Shown here piece by piece: positions 25,528 to 35,763 of a stretch of 55,591 nucleotides of DNA. Below the pieces are notes generated by a model. It worked only from the letters and a program-made list of their open reading frames with translations, was not told the origin of the DNA and did not search any database. Each line of letters opens with the position of its first letter. The first letter of the stretch is position 1. Origin of the DNA: Pirellulaceae bacterium (GTDB taxonomy: Bacteria > Planctomycetota > Planctomycetia > Pirellulales > Pirellulaceae); the NCBI GenBank assembly GCA_029243025.1, contig JAQWSU010000046.1, positions 1 through 55,591 on the forward strand. Direction: 5' to 3'. The position numbers and the translations under genes are program-made.

Positions 25528-27249
25528 CTATTCGATCGTGCCCGAAGTTTCCAGCACGCTTGACTTCAAGATTAATTGACGAAACTGTTTATCAGTCACA
25601 TCGTCTAACAAACAGAGAAAGGCAGTCAACTGTTCGATATCTTGATCATCTATTCGCATTTTTGCGTATTCAAGTGCGTCATCACCCGGGTCCAACTCAG
25701 TCGACTCTGGACCTGCCTTGACTTTGCGACGAATGATGCCGCGCAGTTCCCCTTTTGTCTTACCCAAATTCCTAAGGGAAGGTGTTAACTGCGGTGATTT
25801 TTCCAAATTAGTGCTGTGCCGCTTTGAATCGGTGAAGTCTGGCACGGAATGGCAAGTTTGACAGTTCCCAACACTTTGCTCACCGTCGGATCGCAAAAAA
25901 ACTTTCAAGCCTTCGTAAGCCTGCTGGTCCATGCCAGGTGGTAGCTTCAACAACACACGCCCCTCTTGATTGGCAAGACGGCCAAAGATTCGACCGGCAA
26001 CATCGACTGCTGTCTCACCGGCCGCGGGTTTTTCGGGTACTCGGTTCACATAAACGAATGCATCGAACAAGGAACGCTTCTGGTTGGCGAGTCGATGAAC
26101 TTTGGTTCGTCGCTCAATCACCCCTTGTTGTTCCACTGACTTGGATTTTCCTGCAGGCTTTGGTTTGAGATATTGATTGAACCAATCAATCGCCAATTGC
26201 TGCGCTTCGCGACGTTTTTCACGATAGATCCCATAGTGCTTAATCCCCCGTATCGTAGCCAGCTTCTTCACACCCGTCGCCCTTTGATGGGCTAAAATCG
26301 CGTGCTCTTCATTATCAAACAACTCTTCATTTTCGGCAATAATGAACAATTTAGCACAATTTTCGCATCGCCCAATGTCTTCGATCGGTGCGTAACGCAT
26401 TAACTTTTCCCATACCGGTTGCCCTCGCATGTTATTGAAATTGGCAAAAGGTTCGGGATAACCAATCCTGCCACGCGATCTCAGCATTCCCTGCTGAAAA
26501 ACAAGCTTTCGCAGCTGAGGAATCTGTATGGCCCAACGAGCATCCATTGCCCCAACTTGACTCACAAATGCCTTCACGCGCGGGTCACGCGCCGCGACAT
26601 AGACCACGTGACCACCGGAAAAAGACGATCCCCAAATCCCAATTCGATCCTGATCACAACGAGGCTCGCCTTGCACCCAATGGATCGCATTCATGATGTC
26701 GGTTGTTTGGTCAACCGGGTCAACAACTCCACGAACTTCAACCACTTCCGCAATCAATTTGCCGTCTTTTTCAGTCGGCTCAGCTGTTGAAATCAATCGT
26801 GCAGCGCTGTTCCCCCAACCACGATAGTCGAATGTAACAACCAGAAATCCAGCCTGCGCGAACACAATCGCATCCGGCCGCAAGGCCTCCGCCGTCCCTC
26901 CCCATCCATGACTCATAATGATCGTTGGCAAACGCCCTTCAACATCCCTAGGTAAGAACACCTCCGCCGCCATGCGAGTTCCTTCGCTGGTAATATCGGC
27001 TTGACGAAAAATAACATCCTTGGGAACGTCAAACCCAACCTTCGCTTGAGCGGATTGGGAAGCACCAGTCAAACTGCAACAAATCACAAAAATGATCGAC
27101 ATGATCACGAGCTGATATGACCGAGAAACTTGGCCACCCGGATCCGCATTGATCGGTCGAGATCGCCCGATTCCAAAATATCGAAATACGGAAATGAGAT
27201 TACTGCGAGACAATTTCAAGATCGCATTATTACCATTACTCGGAATCAT
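25528..27249 (-). CDS. Alpha/beta hydrolase fused to a c-type cytochrome
   Basis: 573 residues. A hydrophobic segment (LVIMSIIFVICCSLTGAS, about 47-64) precedes an alpha/beta hydrolase of the X-Pro peptidase/acetyl xylan esterase type: oxyanion region MSHGWGGTAE, strand TFDYRGWGNSA, nucleophile elbow GIWGSSFSGGH (about 204-214) and late His in IRGIKHYGIY. The C-terminal quarter holds a heme motif CQTCH (463-467) with SPQLTPSLRN and AFLCLL, like di-heme and cytochrome-c domains in planctomycete oxidoreductases. A single polypeptide with both is unusual. Start ATG 27249 is preceded by GGGGGAAUGG; ATG 27102, which would begin a normal signal peptide, is an alternative without a clear binding site. 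Confidence 0.82.
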   Translation of the reverse strand: MIPSNGNNAILKLSRSNLISVFRYFGIGRSRPINADPGGQVSRSYQLVIMSIIFVICCSLTGASQSAQAKVGFDVPKDVIFRQADITSEGTRMAAEVFLPRDVEGRLPTIIMSHGWGGTAEALRPDAIVFAQAGFLVVTFDYRGWGNSAARLISTAEPTEKDGKLIAEVVEVRGVVDPVDQTTDIMNAIHWVQGEPRCDQDRIGIWGSSFSGGHVVYVAARDPRVKAFVSQVGAMDARWAIQIPQLRKLVFQQGMLRSRGRIGYPEPFANFNNMRGQPVWEKLMRYAPIEDIGRCENCAKLFIIAENEELFDNEEHAILAHQRATGVKKLATIRGIKHYGIYREKRREAQQLAIDWFNQYLKPKPAGKSKSVEQQGVIERRTKVHRLANQKRSLFDAFVYVNRVPEKPAAGETAVDVAGRIFGRLANQEGRVLLKLPPGMDQQAYEGLKVFLRSDGEQSVGNCQTCHSVPDFTDSKRHSTNLEKSPQLTPSLRNLGKTKGELRGIIRRKVKAGPESTELDPGDDALEYAKMRIDDQDIEQLTAFLCLLDDVTDKQFRQLILKSSVLETSGTIE

Positions 27250-27395
27250 GAAGCCATTCCCCCCATACGATCATCATTCAATCCAAATTTTTTTCGGGCC
27301 AAGACGTGCAATTCAGCGCAAGACCACAACGTCCCCATTCTAGCGTTTCATCCGTGTAACCGCTTGTATCGTTTCCCCTGTCACCGTTGCCCGAT

Positions 27396-27431
27396 ATCGC
27401 AGCGTCTGATCGCATCGCAGCGTCTGATCGC
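27396..27431. repeat. 18-bp perfect tandem duplication in the intergenic region
   Basis: ATCGCAGCGTCTGATCGC occurs at 27396-27413 and again at 27414-27431. It lies between the hydrolase-cytochrome start (27249) and the end of the CotH gene (27551). The 301-bp gap shows no other feature and no clear terminator. Confidence 0.95.
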
Positions 27432-27550
27432 GATTGCGGATAAGGGGCAGAAATCGTGGGGAAAATGACAAGCCCGTTGCGTCGCGATGAAATCAAGAGG
27501 GCAAGCGTAGCTTGCGTCATGGGAGTCCGATTACATCAAGCAGGAAAATC

Positions 27551-30500
27551 TCAAAAGTCATCACTCGCCCAAACCGCGTCGGCCAAGCGGCGATGGATCA
27601 ACCGATCTTCGTCGATGGCCGCGAAGTCGCCAGCCGATGTCGCTGCAGCCCCCGCTGCGTAGCTACCCGCCTGAAACGCCAGCACAAGGTCGCGAGATGT
27701 GAAATCGCCATCCCCATTCCAATCGCCATCGGCCCATCCGGAGTTGATAGAGATCTCGTCTTCATATTCGCCAGCCCGAAAGACCACGACGAAGTCAGCC
27801 GAGTCAAATGTGCCGTCCAAATTCGAGTCACCATACAGCGAGCCCAAGCCCACATCGATCATCAGATTTCGATCATTCGCGTCGACAACGCCATCCCCGT
27901 TCAAATCGAACCGCAAATCACCTTGCCGCACACCTTCGGACAAAAGATCGAGATCCTTCACACCGACCGATCCATCCTGATTGAAATCAGCATCCCATGG
28001 CAACGGATCGGTCGCCCCCGGAGATCCACCTGGTTGGCTACTCGGTCGCCACCTGGAGCCGACTTCCCAGCTTTCCGGCGCTCCCCAAGGATCGCGAATC
28101 ACTAACGAGTCCCCCTCCCCATCACTCGTGGTGGGCCAATCGTTTTCCGCTGGCTGATCACCATCCTCGTAACGGAATTGCAGCACGGTCCCGTTCAGCG
28201 CGTCCTCGACTTTAATGGATTCACCGCCATTGCTGAGTGCTCCCTCGAAACTCCCAGCAATGAGATCGGCGGATACTGTCGGATAGGCAGCCTGGAAAGC
28301 CGGCAGATCGCGAACCAGCAGTACGAACGCGCCTGGAACCAGTGATGTCACCTGACTGGTCGCAAACAGGAATGGATCACTTGGACCATCGGTTATCCGA
28401 ACTCCTGTTAGATCGAGCGTGGTTCCGTCACTCGTATTCTGTAGCTCGATAAATTCTGTCGCATCCCCCGCACCGGCCGGATTGTAATGGATTTCGGTGA
28501 CGCGTAGATACTTCTGGACGTCCGAGGTGACTGTCGGAGTCTCCAAGGTCGCCATCACGACACCTTGAGGGCTGACCAATTCCACGGTCTCAGAGCGACT
28601 CGACAAATGCCCTTGGTAGCCATCCATCACAAACAATCCCTGTCCTCCGGTTGGACCGACTTGGCGATTGCGAAATGCCAGAGCATTCGGGCTGACGAAT
28701 AATGACTCCCCTGTCGGAATGACAGCTCCACCGCGGAACTGATAAGTGACACCTCCTCGCAATTCCCACCCCGAAAGATCGAACGCTTCGGGTGTAGAAT
28801 TCACCAACTCTAAATATTCTTCATCCTGATTACCACTGACTGGATTCTGGTCGAATCCGCCGAATGAAATGCTGGACTGATCGGATTGAGCGTAGGGAAT
28901 TCCGACGGCCGAATCATTCGGCAAGAGCCCTTCCACTAATTCGAGTGACAATAACAGATCATTACTGGTTGCACTTGAGTTGAGTAAATGAACAGCCAAG
29001 ACATTGTCGGCTCCCAAATCAACTTGCGACACCATCGAGGAGATATTGAAATTCTCAAACTCGACCGCTTCTGAGTCACGATGAGACCGCCCCCTCGAAT
29101 CGAAGCCGTTATCCTGCGTGCGAGTGTTGGCTCGCATCACCTCAACACCGTTCACATAGGCAATAAACCCATCGTCATACTTCATGCGCAACGTCAGATG
29201 CTCAACCGCCGACGGATCGTCTAACGAAAACGGCACACGCACCAAGACAGAAGTACAACTCGCACATGATTCAACCGGACTAACACGGGTTTGAATCAAG
29301 GATTCGTAATCCGCAGGACTACTCTCAAATCCGATCCCTAACGCCCCTGTCTTCCATTGATCTGCGTTAACAGGAAGTTCACGCCCGGTCCACGTCAGCC
29401 CGAGGTCATTGTTTGTTGGCACGAAATACTCGGCTTGATCCGTTCCCTCTGGGATCACGACCTGGTATTCCGTCTCTTGCAAATGCGAAATACTGTGAGT
29501 CTCGAAGAGATGTACTCGTCGTGGGATCAAGTAGTCCTGCTTAATTCGATCTGCAGCTTCCTCTAACGTATATCGTCTGCCGCCGAAATGCGTCCGATTC
29601 CCCCAGGTCTCTTTATCAAGCAGGACATCTGGCCCAAGCAAACCGACCAACTCATCGATACGGTTTTCAAAATACCGTTGCTCGACAGGCGTTTCCGCAG
29701 CGGCCATAAATTGGTCCATCAAGGAACGCACCCGTCGCAAAAACATCGCATTGGTTCGAGGCGAATTGACCACTGCGTGAAAGAGGTGATTTTTCCGTCC
29801 ATGGAATGGGTAATCAAGTGTTCCCATATAGGGATGGCTTGTATGCGCGGGCCGTTCATCATCGGACGTTGAGAAAATATCAGTGTTGAGGGCGTTGGGC
29901 CCCAAAACTAAGTCCAAGTCCCAGGGCAACATCTTCCACTCCTGGTTGCCCTCGGTATCACGATAGATGTAGTAATTTTTGTCCGTCGCATCCAAATTCT
30001 GCAGAATCACGTTGACTGCCATCAAATTAATCTGGGAGGCCAAATCGACGTGATCAAACAGAAAACGCTCCAATTCCTCCCCCGTCAACTTCAGTCCGTC
30101 AATCAAACCCTGCAAATCAGAGGCATCTTCCGCATGTCGCGTCTTCTTCCGGAAGTAGCCTTCAGCGCGACCGGTGAGTCCATTGAGTCGATCGGCTCGA
30201 GCCTTATAGAGAGCCCCATCGGGATCCAATCCGTTACGGCGTAGATAATCTCGATCTGGTTGCTCGACAAAGTGGGCTAAATTCCAAAACTCGCCGTTTT
30301 GCTCAACTCGAATCGGGAATGTGATCGGCGCAACTCCCCCCGAATCGCGCGTCAGCTCGTATGACAGAATCGCCCGCACATACGATTTATCGGTGTAAGT
30401 GGTATTCAAATTGAGTTCATCAACACGTGGTATATCTTCCTGAAAGCGAAAATGGTAATCGTCGTTGAACTCAATCTTGTATGCCTTCTTGGGCCAAGAT

Positions 30501-32212
30501 CGGGCGGTTCCACCGCGGATGCGAATAAAAACATTATCGTAGAATTCGCCCTGGTAAAAGACGGAAGCGCGTGTCCCACCTCCTGTTTCGGCTCGACTCT
30601 CCCGCTGAACGAAGCGGTGCAGCACTGGCAATGCTGATTCGATTGTCGTATCGCTAATCATGGTGCCGTAATATTCGGGAGAGTTATCATCCGTCAAGAA
30701 CCGAGGCATTCGAGATTCAACCCCATGTTCGTCGGTGATAGAAATCGAGTAGCGAAGCATTTCGCCCGGCTGCGCCGTACCTGCCGGTATGACGCCAGTC
30801 AACAAACCGTCATTGGCTAATAAGTCAGCACCTGTGCCATCATCGACCATCAGAACCGTTTGTTCCTCGTCGAACATTCGCCGATAGGTCAGCCGCGCCT
30901 CGGTAACGCTAACAGTCGGACCCGAGAGCTGAGCTGTTACCACCAGGGCAGTTGACTCGTCCGTCGGATCCTGGAAAGCATGGGTCGGCGGCAGCAATGA
31001 CGGCACCACGAGCGCATTTCCAGAAGCCGGAGTAGGAGTTTGTAACGATCCAAACGTTTCGCCGAAAAAGCCAAGCGAGACATCCGATACCGAGGACAAG
31101 GCAGCCGCCTCAATCTGATCTACCAGCTGACCGGATGGATCGGCCAACGAAACAAATTCACCATCACGATCCAATGAAAAACTCGCATGCAAATTACCCT
31201 GAGCGTCCAAGCTGGGATCCGTCACATCCAAACCGGAAGCGAAGATCACCATCGCACTGCTGGCTGGCAGAAGCGTCCCCGCCGGCATCTTCCACTTTTG
31301 CGGCGCATTAACATCGTCCGACAAAAAGTACCCGCCGAGATCAATCGGCTGCAATGTCGTGTTTTGGATTTCAATCCAATCATGAGCATTTGTCGGCCCA
31401 GCAAACGAATCCTCTGCACTAACCCGAATCCGTGTCGGTAAAGTACTGGCATTGGCAGCCATCACCTCACTGATTCGAAGTGGCGCAGTGGCAACGGTCA
31501 TTACCGAAAGCGCATCGCTCCAAACCGTCCCACCACCATTCACCGCAGCAAGTCGAACGTAATATTGAGAATTGGATGAAAGATCTCCAATCAACGTGCT
31601 AAACTCGCCATCCGTCCCTTCGAGTTCCAAGCTTTGCTCCCAAAAATCCGCGTCATTCCCTCCGTCGACACTGCCGTAATAGAGCGTCGCAGAAATCAAT
31701 GTCGATCTTCCGTCAATCGTTCCCTGGATCAGAGCAGCCGCATCGCTCACCAAGGGCGATTCATCCAAGGACAAATCCGCTTGAGGAAGTGCGTTCGTCG
31801 TGAAAGAGGCGATGGAATCGGCCCAGACCTGAGCCCCGGCACTCAAGCTGAAGGCAAACGCGCGATAATAATACGCAGCGCCAGCGGTAAGGCCGGAAAT
31901 CACAACCGTATGTTGCCCTGCCGGTCGGGGCCCGAGATCGGCTGAATGGTCCCAATCTCTCAACTGGTCACCACCCGCTTCGTCACCCCAAAAAATGGTA
32001 ATCGTCGGTTCAGCCCCCCCGGCTTCGATCAGATCAACGCCGATCGTTGCCGAGTCAAATGTAATATCCGCTGCCGGAAGATTCGCGACTGTAACAGCAA
32101 GCATTTGCCTGGCCTCTAACGACTCAAGCTTTACCCGTCTCCCCATTAACCTGGCCGACTTCTTGGCCGACTGAATCCGTTTCAAACGTCGCAAAATACT
32201 TTTTGGGAACAT
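27551..32212 (-). CDS. Giant CotH-kinase/lamin-tail/dockerin surface protein
   Basis: 1553 residues. The N-terminus is basic (RLKRIQSAKKSARLMGRR) with LESLEARQMLAV, matching the planctomycete export motif rather than a standard signal peptide. Domains in order: fibronectin-like repeats (about 40-235), a lamin-tail domain (VNAPQKWKMPAGTLLPAS), a spore-coat CotH kinase-like domain in the centre (FIRIRGGTARSWPKKAYKI; LNTTYTDKSYVRAILSYEL; WKMLPWDLDLVLG), further lamin-tail domains (YLELVNSTPEAFDLSGWEL; TEFIELQNTSDGTTLDLTG), and a C-terminal dockerin/EF-hand module (DADFNQDGSVGVKDLDLL, GDSNLDGTFDSADFVVVF). The CotH core suggests protein or glycan kinase-like activity outside the cell; the EF-hands bind Ca. 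Start ATG 32212 follows TAAGG. The C-terminal module is shared with two neighbours. Confidence 0.87.
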   Translation of the reverse strand: MFPKSILRRLKRIQSAKKSARLMGRRVKLESLEARQMLAVTVANLPAADITFDSATIGVDLIEAGGAEPTITIFWGDEAGGDQLRDWDHSADLGPRPAGQHTVVISGLTAGAAYYYRAFAFSLSAGAQVWADSIASFTTNALPQADLSLDESPLVSDAAALIQGTIDGRSTLISATLYYGSVDGGNDADFWEQSLELEGTDGEFSTLIGDLSSNSQYYVRLAAVNGGGTVWSDALSVMTVATAPLRISEVMAANASTLPTRIRVSAEDSFAGPTNAHDWIEIQNTTLQPIDLGGYFLSDDVNAPQKWKMPAGTLLPASSAMVIFASGLDVTDPSLDAQGNLHASFSLDRDGEFVSLADPSGQLVDQIEAAALSSVSDVSLGFFGETFGSLQTPTPASGNALVVPSLLPPTHAFQDPTDESTALVVTAQLSGPTVSVTEARLTYRRMFDEEQTVLMVDDGTGADLLANDGLLTGVIPAGTAQPGEMLRYSISITDEHGVESRMPRFLTDDNSPEYYGTMISDTTIESALPVLHRFVQRESRAETGGGTRASVFYQGEFYDNVFIRIRGGTARSWPKKAYKIEFNDDYHFRFQEDIPRVDELNLNTTYTDKSYVRAILSYELTRDSGGVAPITFPIRVEQNGEFWNLAHFVEQPDRDYLRRNGLDPDGALYKARADRLNGLTGRAEGYFRKKTRHAEDASDLQGLIDGLKLTGEELERFLFDHVDLASQINLMAVNVILQNLDATDKNYYIYRDTEGNQEWKMLPWDLDLVLGPNALNTDIFSTSDDERPAHTSHPYMGTLDYPFHGRKNHLFHAVVNSPRTNAMFLRRVRSLMDQFMAAAETPVEQRYFENRIDELVGLLGPDVLLDKETWGNRTHFGGRRYTLEEAADRIKQDYLIPRRVHLFETHSISHLQETEYQVVIPEGTDQAEYFVPTNNDLGLTWTGRELPVNADQWKTGALGIGFESSPADYESLIQTRVSPVESCASCTSVLVRVPFSLDDPSAVEHLTLRMKYDDGFIAYVNGVEVMRANTRTQDNGFDSRGRSHRDSEAVEFENFNISSMVSQVDLGADNVLAVHLLNSSATSNDLLLSLELVEGLLPNDSAVGIPYAQSDQSSISFGGFDQNPVSGNQDEEYLELVNSTPEAFDLSGWELRGGVTYQFRGGAVIPTGESLFVSPNALAFRNRQVGPTGGQGLFVMDGYQGHLSSRSETVELVSPQGVVMATLETPTVTSDVQKYLRVTEIHYNPAGAGDATEFIELQNTSDGTTLDLTGVRITDGPSDPFLFATSQVTSLVPGAFVLLVRDLPAFQAAYPTVSADLIAGSFEGALSNGGESIKVEDALNGTVLQFRYEDGDQPAENDWPTTSDGEGDSLVIRDPWGAPESWEVGSRWRPSSQPGGSPGATDPLPWDADFNQDGSVGVKDLDLLSEGVRQGDLRFDLNGDGVVDANDRNLMIDVGLGSLYGDSNLDGTFDSADFVVVFRAGEYEDEISINSGWADGDWNGDGDFTSRDLVLAFQAGSYAAGAAATSAGDFAAIDEDRLIHRRLADAVWASDDF

Positions 32213-32981
32213 ACAAAACCTTACAGCTGACAAGGAAAAATATCTCACCGCTTGATGAGCGAATTCACCGATTAACTAAATTTCTTCATTCACCACAAAC
32301 ACGATGGTGACAGCGAGATCAGAATTCACGCAGCGATCGACAACTCGAATTCGATGCACTTCCAACAGAACTCAATGCCATCCATTAATTCGATCGTCGT
32401 CGCCCGACCCTCAACTTGCAAACATCCTGGTCCGCATTTCCCACCGAATTGCTAACGTGAATAGTTCGAAAGTCGTCTGAATGATGCTAATCCGCAATAG
32501 GAATCGTTGCAAGAAAATCTATTCGCTGGACGTCGAATCCACAAAAAAGCGACCAAACACCCCATCTTTTCGTTGACAAATGCACGCCATCCGAGGCGGT
32601 CGAACATTGCCTTGCAAACACAACCCGAGACTCAAACAGCCAAGCAACCGATTTCTCACCTTAATCCAAGGAGCGACCCACTTGAGCCTGCCAACACGGC
32701 GGACCGCAAACAAACTTGATTGTGTTGATTTGACAAACTCAATGAAGACCGCGCAAAGGCGCGATGAAAACTTAATGAACAAGGGTTTCAGGACGAAATG
32801 ATTCGTTAGGATACGGTCCAGCGCTATCGGATTGTCTTACGCATGAGCAGATATTTCCAAGATGAAAGCTGTACCTAAGCTACGCGAATGAGCGCGTTGA
32901 ATGAAATCTCGTTAGACGTTTTGATCGCTAACTTCCTGTTCCTCACTCTTCAAAAAATTCCAATGACAAACGGACTCAACC
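32213..32981. other. 769-bp intergenic region between divergent surface-protein genes
   Basis: It holds the promoters of the CotH gene (minus) and the frameshifted PEP-CTERM gene (plus). Several short frames on both strands have no family resemblance, no good ribosome binding site and low-complexity composition. I find no RNA gene or clear hairpin. Confidence 0.5.
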
Positions 32982-34272
32982 ATGTATCGCTTTTTATTGT
33001 TTCTGACGTTTATGCTTTCCTTCGTCTCCATTGGTCAGACGGCCGACGTAATCCTAAACGAATACAATGCTGTAAGTACAACAAAAATACTTGATGGAGG
33101 TGAAGGTGAGGACTCGCAACTTGGCCTGGTTCTCGGCAACGGTGGAAATTGGTTTGAATTGCTTGTAGTTCGCGATCATGTCGATATGCGAGGTTGGGCA
33201 CTCGATTGGGTAGAAGACGAAGAGGTCGGCAACGACGAAACAGCGGCGGGCAGAATCACGCTAAGTGAAGATGCCATTTGGTCTGACCTGCGTTCCGGAT
33301 CAATCATCACCATTGTAGAGACAGCTGACGGCGGAGACATCCTGATCGATACTCAAACGGATCTAAGTTACGACCCGCTCAACGGTGACTGGTGGATCAA
33401 CGTGGTCACACAAACAGAACAAGCAAAAGGTACATCAGCTCTTATTTCAACAGTAACCAATGACGGAGAACCAGGTGATTTCTCCGTAGGTAAGGATGAT
33501 TGGACTCTGACCATCTTGAATGCCGATGGTAACACCATCTTCGGCCCTGCTGGTGAAGGGGCCGAAAGCTGGGCCGGGGGTAAAGTGAACAGTGAAGAAG
33601 CAGGCAGTCTGGAAGGACCGATTCAGACGGACGGACAACCACTGACAATCGCTGCCTGGCAAGCGATCACCCCAAGCAGTGAATTCTACGACGACACAGG
33701 CACAACCAGCTTCGGAGCAGCCAACGTCGATTTCAATACCGAGACAAACGAATTCACCACCATTCAAGATCTTTCCGTCTTACGAAACCCGGTCCTTGGC
33801 ATTTTTGCTCCGGGCGACTTAAACGAAGATGGTCTTCTGACAGCCGACGACCTTGATCAATTGAGCCTAGCAGTCCGCGACAACTCGATCGATTCTCGTT
33901 ACGACCTCGATGCAAATGGAACGATCAACAACGACGACCGTTTATTCTGGGTTTCTGAAATTCGGCACACCTGGCTGGGTGATTCGAATCTCGATGCGGG
34001 AATTCAACAGCTCAGATTTTGTATACGTATTTTCGATTGGCCAGTATGAAAACGGTATCGACGGCAATTCAAACTGGGAATCGGGCGACTGGAATGGCGA
34101 TGGCGAATTCGACAGTTCAGACTTCGTCGCTTCCTTCGCAGCTGGCGGATTTGAAAACGGACCACGCTCCACGGTACAAGCGGTGCCAGAACCGACGAGC
34201 CTCGGGCTAGTCACCGTCAGCCTCGTTATCGGTCTTGGCCTGGCGCATCGGCGTCAAAAGAGCCTCACGTAA
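32982..34272 (+). pseudogene. PEP-CTERM EF-hand surface protein interrupted by a +1 frameshift near 33997
   Basis: Reads as one 429-residue protein if one base (C at about 33997) is removed. Frame 1 (from ATG 32982) has a signal peptide (MYRFLLFLTFMLSFVSIGQT), a lamin-tail/nuclease-like opening DVILNEYNAVSTTKIL, GNWFELLVVRDHVDMRGW and then EF-hands GDLNEDGLLTADDLDQL and DANGTINNDDR, up to HTWLGDSNLDA. The next frame continues GEFNSSDFVYVFSIGQYENG, WESGDWNGDGEFDSSDF and a PEP-CTERM tail VPEPTSLG with RRQKS. The break falls inside a module intact in the genes at 27551 and 36605, so the true reading is clear. It could be a genuine pseudogene, a programmed shift or a sequencing error. A good terminator follows. 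Confidence 0.8.
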
Positions 34273-34415
34273 CCAATCGATTTCAGACGAAACGTCAATT
34301 CAGATCGGTGAGTCCAGCCGCTGGATCGTCTGACGTCTAGCCTTCAAACAATCGCCGGCGATTACGTAATTTGCTGTGGCGCAATCCAAGAGAGCACCAA
34401 CAGTTAAAAATTGAG

Positions 34416-34451
34416 AAAAGCCACACTGAACAACGTGGCTTTTCTTTTTTT
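34416..34451 (+). terminator. Rho-independent terminator
   Basis: Stem AAAAGCCAC (34416-34424) and GTGGCTTTT (34435-34443) with a 10-nt loop, then CTTTTTTTTG. It lies 143 bases past the stop of the frameshifted PEP-CTERM gene and close to the end of the convergent small gene at 34490. Confidence 0.88.
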
Positions 34452-34489
34452 GTAGCTTACTCGCTCTGCGCCCAACCAGGGTGGCTCAC

Positions 34490-34762
34490 CTAGCGAGCAG
34501 CGACGGCCAACTCGGATTCGAGCTGCTCTCGTAAAGCTTCGGCACCGACGCGCTGTGCATGCTGTCGACTCAGCAAATTACGACCTTTCTCGGTCCATAC
34601 TCGTATCTGACGTTGAACCTGTCCATCCGCATCAACAAATCGAATTTCCGTGGGAGTGACATCTTCGATCTCGATCCGGCTGTCAACGATCTGATAGTCG
34701 ACCGACAGCTGGACGAGGCGATTGCAATCATCGTCCTCCCAAGTAGTTGCGTGAGTTGCCAT
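34490..34762 (-). CDS. Small hypothetical protein, 90 residues
   Basis: No family recognised. The sequence begins MATHATTWEDDDCNRLVQ, with regular beta-like alternation (IEIEDVTPTEIRFVDADGQ, RQIRVWTEKG) and a helical C-terminus (AEALREQLESELAVAAR). It looks like a real soluble protein. The ATG is preceded by GGGAGTGACTCACT. It is convergent with the frameshifted PEP-CTERM gene, sharing the terminator region at 34416. Confidence 0.6.
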   Translation of the reverse strand: MATHATTWEDDDCNRLVQLSVDYQIVDSRIEIEDVTPTEIRFVDADGQVQRQIRVWTEKGRNLLSRQHAQRVGAEALREQLESELAVAAR

Positions 34763-35222
34763 AGTGAGTCACTCCCAATAAAAAACGTGGAAACAATTGA
34801 AGAGCCGCTAGATTGCTACCGATCAAAGAAACGTCGGTCAGCCGCGACGGAAACTTTGTCCAAAAATCGAACTTCTAACGATATCCACGCCTATCGATCT
34901 GGCAAAGGGGCTATCGCTGAAGAAAGGACGAATTCATCATTCTTTTTTATCTTTGGTATTTATTGCTTAACACGACTTCCCCCTGGGGGCGGCATAATCG
35001 TGCCAGCAATCTCCACCCGACGCTCCTGTCAACGTGATCAAACGGCAGCCTAGCGGGACCATTGGGGAGCCAAAACGGCCCGCCACAACGGTGGATCACA
35101 ACGGTGGATCACAACGGTGGATCGACAGCCAACGCCGCTCCAACCGTCAGTAAAGCCCCTTCGACGGCGACGATCGGTCGGAGTCAATCGGGCCAGGGGC
35201 CGCCAGCGAAGAAACCCAAAAA
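34763..35222. other. Intergenic region with a 13-bp minisatellite
   Basis: It lies between the small hypothetical gene and the end of the DUF6580-like membrane protein gene. Apart from the repeat at 35084..35122 I see no gene. Plus-strand frames crossing the repeat are low-complexity (Pro, Thr, Arg) and not supported. Confidence 0.5.
35084..35122. repeat. 13-bp perfect tandem repeat, three copies
   Basis: CACAACGGTGGAT is repeated exactly three times (35084-35096, 35097-35109, 35110-35122). It is intergenic, about 100 bp beyond the stop of the membrane protein gene at 35223. Confidence 0.97.
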
Positions 35223-35753
35223 CTACGCATCCATGGCAAGCGTCGATCGATGCCTCACCGGCAGCGTCGATTTGGCCAGGGCAACAGCGCCAAAGAAAAG
35301 TGTCGTGTAAGTCAAATCACTCAGTAACGTATTGCGAAAAAAGGGCAATGCCAGCGTGTAGCAACTGATGAATCCATTCAGATTGGGTTCATAAAATGAC
35401 AGCCAACAGGCAAAATTCGTGGCACAAAAGAAAAGACAACTGCCGATGACCGAGGCGGCGACGAGTTTGCTGGGCTGCCTTCCCGATTGACCAATCCAGT
35501 ACTGCCCAATCACCACATTGAAAATTAAGCAACCATAGACGACGAGCATCAGGGAATGGAACCCGAGCATCCAATCACTGACCAACATCGCGATGACGGG
35601 GATTAGCAAGCCAATTTTTTTCGAGCGACAAAGGGATCCAGCGAATAGAGCAAGCGCCGCGACGGGAGCAAAGTTCGGTGGATGCGGCAGGAATCGCATG
35701 GCGACAGCAAATAAAGTGATCATTGTCACCACGAGCAAGCGGGAAGAGATCAT
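35223..35753 (-). CDS. DUF6580-like integral membrane protein, candidate cobalamin-related transporter
   Basis: 176 residues, about five or six membrane helices (LLVVTMITLFAVAMRFL, FAPVAALALFAGSL, LLIPVIAMLVSDWMLG, LMLVVYGCLIFNVVIG, VIGSCLFFCATNFACWL, TTLFFGAVALA). The pattern PHPPNFAPVAALALFAG with a VSDWMLGFH loop matches my recollection of DUF6580, a small family resembling S-components of ECF vitamin transporters. Start ATG 35753 has AAGGAAACC upstream. The DUF1289 gene ends 10 bp before it, so the two are one operon. A cobalamin riboswitch lies upstream on the same strand (36204..36383). Family known: uncharacterised. Inferred: uptake of cobalamin or a precursor. Confidence 0.78.
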   Translation of the reverse strand: MISSRLLVVTMITLFAVAMRFLPHPPNFAPVAALALFAGSLCRSKKIGLLIPVIAMLVSDWMLGFHSLMLVVYGCLIFNVVIGQYWIGQSGRQPSKLVAASVIGSCLFFCATNFACWLSFYEPNLNGFISCYTLALPFFRNTLLSDLTYTTLFFGAVALAKSTLPVRHRSTLAMDA

Positions 35754-35763
35754 TGCGGGTTTC

